Below are positions 5,784 through 5,818 of a DNA stretch of 5,818 nucleotides, in pieces. Positions within the stretch are counted from its first letter, which is position 1. Each line of letters starts with the position of its first letter. This DNA comes from Candidatus Omnitrophota bacterium (GTDB taxonomy: Bacteria; Omnitrophota; Gorgyraeia; 2-01-FULL-45-10), in NCBI GenBank assembly GCA_003140915.1, contig PLLI01000037.1:1-5818 (forward strand), read 5' to 3'. The notes beneath the pieces were generated by a model that did no database searches, was not told the origin of the DNA, and was given only the letters and a program-made list of their open reading frames with translations. The position numbers and the translations under genes were made by a program.

Positions 5784-5806
5784 GCAAATTTTTGTAGAAA
5801 ATTTGC
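5784..5806. repeat. Perfect 9 bp inverted repeat near the window end
   Basis: GCAAATTTT (5784-5792) and AAAATTTGC (5798-5806) are exact reverse complements around a TGTAG spacer. No T run follows (GCGCC comes next), so it is not an intrinsic terminator. It could be an operator for a dimeric regulator, part of a dispersed repeat or the stem of a leader RNA for a gene past the edge. Nothing in the window decides between these. Confidence 0.6.
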
Positions 5807-5818
5807 GCCTAATCGTCT

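Larger units (their letters stand above)
5505..5818. other. 314 bp gene-free region with promoter, RNA unit and inverted repeats
   Basis: No credible protein gene is seen on either strand. From left to right it contains a UP-like AT tract, a sigma-70-type promoter, a structured transcript ending in an intrinsic terminator, then two more perfect inverted repeats up to the window edge. The short ORFs inside (5 and 19 codons) are discussed and rejected separately. Confidence 0.8.

Overview
The window carries seven same-strand protein genes packed end to end (positions 2-5504), followed by a gene-free tail (5505-5818) rich in DNA and RNA structure. The genes are, in order: the 3' part of cmk (cytidylate kinase), plsC (lysophosphatidate acyltransferase), ispH (HMBPP reductase of the MEP isoprenoid pathway), rpsA (six-domain ribosomal protein S1), a small secreted protein with a C-terminal SmpA/BamE-like pattern, tyrS (tyrosyl-tRNA synthetase of the KMSKS/TyrZ type) and an 89-residue protein with two predicted membrane segments. 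Gaps are tiny or negative: plsC overlaps ispH by 20 bp, the rpsA stop overlaps the next ATG by 1 bp, and tyrS starts 2 bp after the gene before it. The set reads as one long housekeeping operon. The only real gap inside it is the 61 bp before rpsA, which holds two short hairpins and a ribosome binding site.

The order cmk-plsC-ispH-rpsA is an old bacterial neighbourhood, well known from Firmicutes and other deep lineages, so the core is a conventional chromosome and not an island. The MEP pathway, GC near 45-50%, frequent ATA (Ile) and AGG (Arg) codons and a secreted BamE-like protein suggest a free-living diderm bacterium, possibly from a poorly cultured phylum. Omnitrophota or a relative is a guess from overall style only; nothing in the window proves the phylum.

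The most interesting part is the tail. It has an AT-rich UP-like tract, a perfect TTGACA, a 16 bp spacer and an extended -10 (TGaTATATT). About 120 bases further on there is an intrinsic terminator with a perfect 8 bp stem, a 4 nt loop and a T run. The roughly 146 nt between start and terminator fold into a clear two-tier hairpin plus weaker stems, and no credible protein gene lies there. The best reading is a strongly expressed, free-standing small RNA of unrecognised family, or a riboswitch/attenuator leader for a gene past the window edge. Two further perfect inverted repeats (12 bp and 9 bp arms) follow before the window ends.

Functionally, the operon links nucleotide supply (cmk), membrane lipid and isoprenoid synthesis (plsC, ispH) and translation (rpsA, tyrS), a growth-related set. 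The two small envelope proteins are the uncharacterised members.
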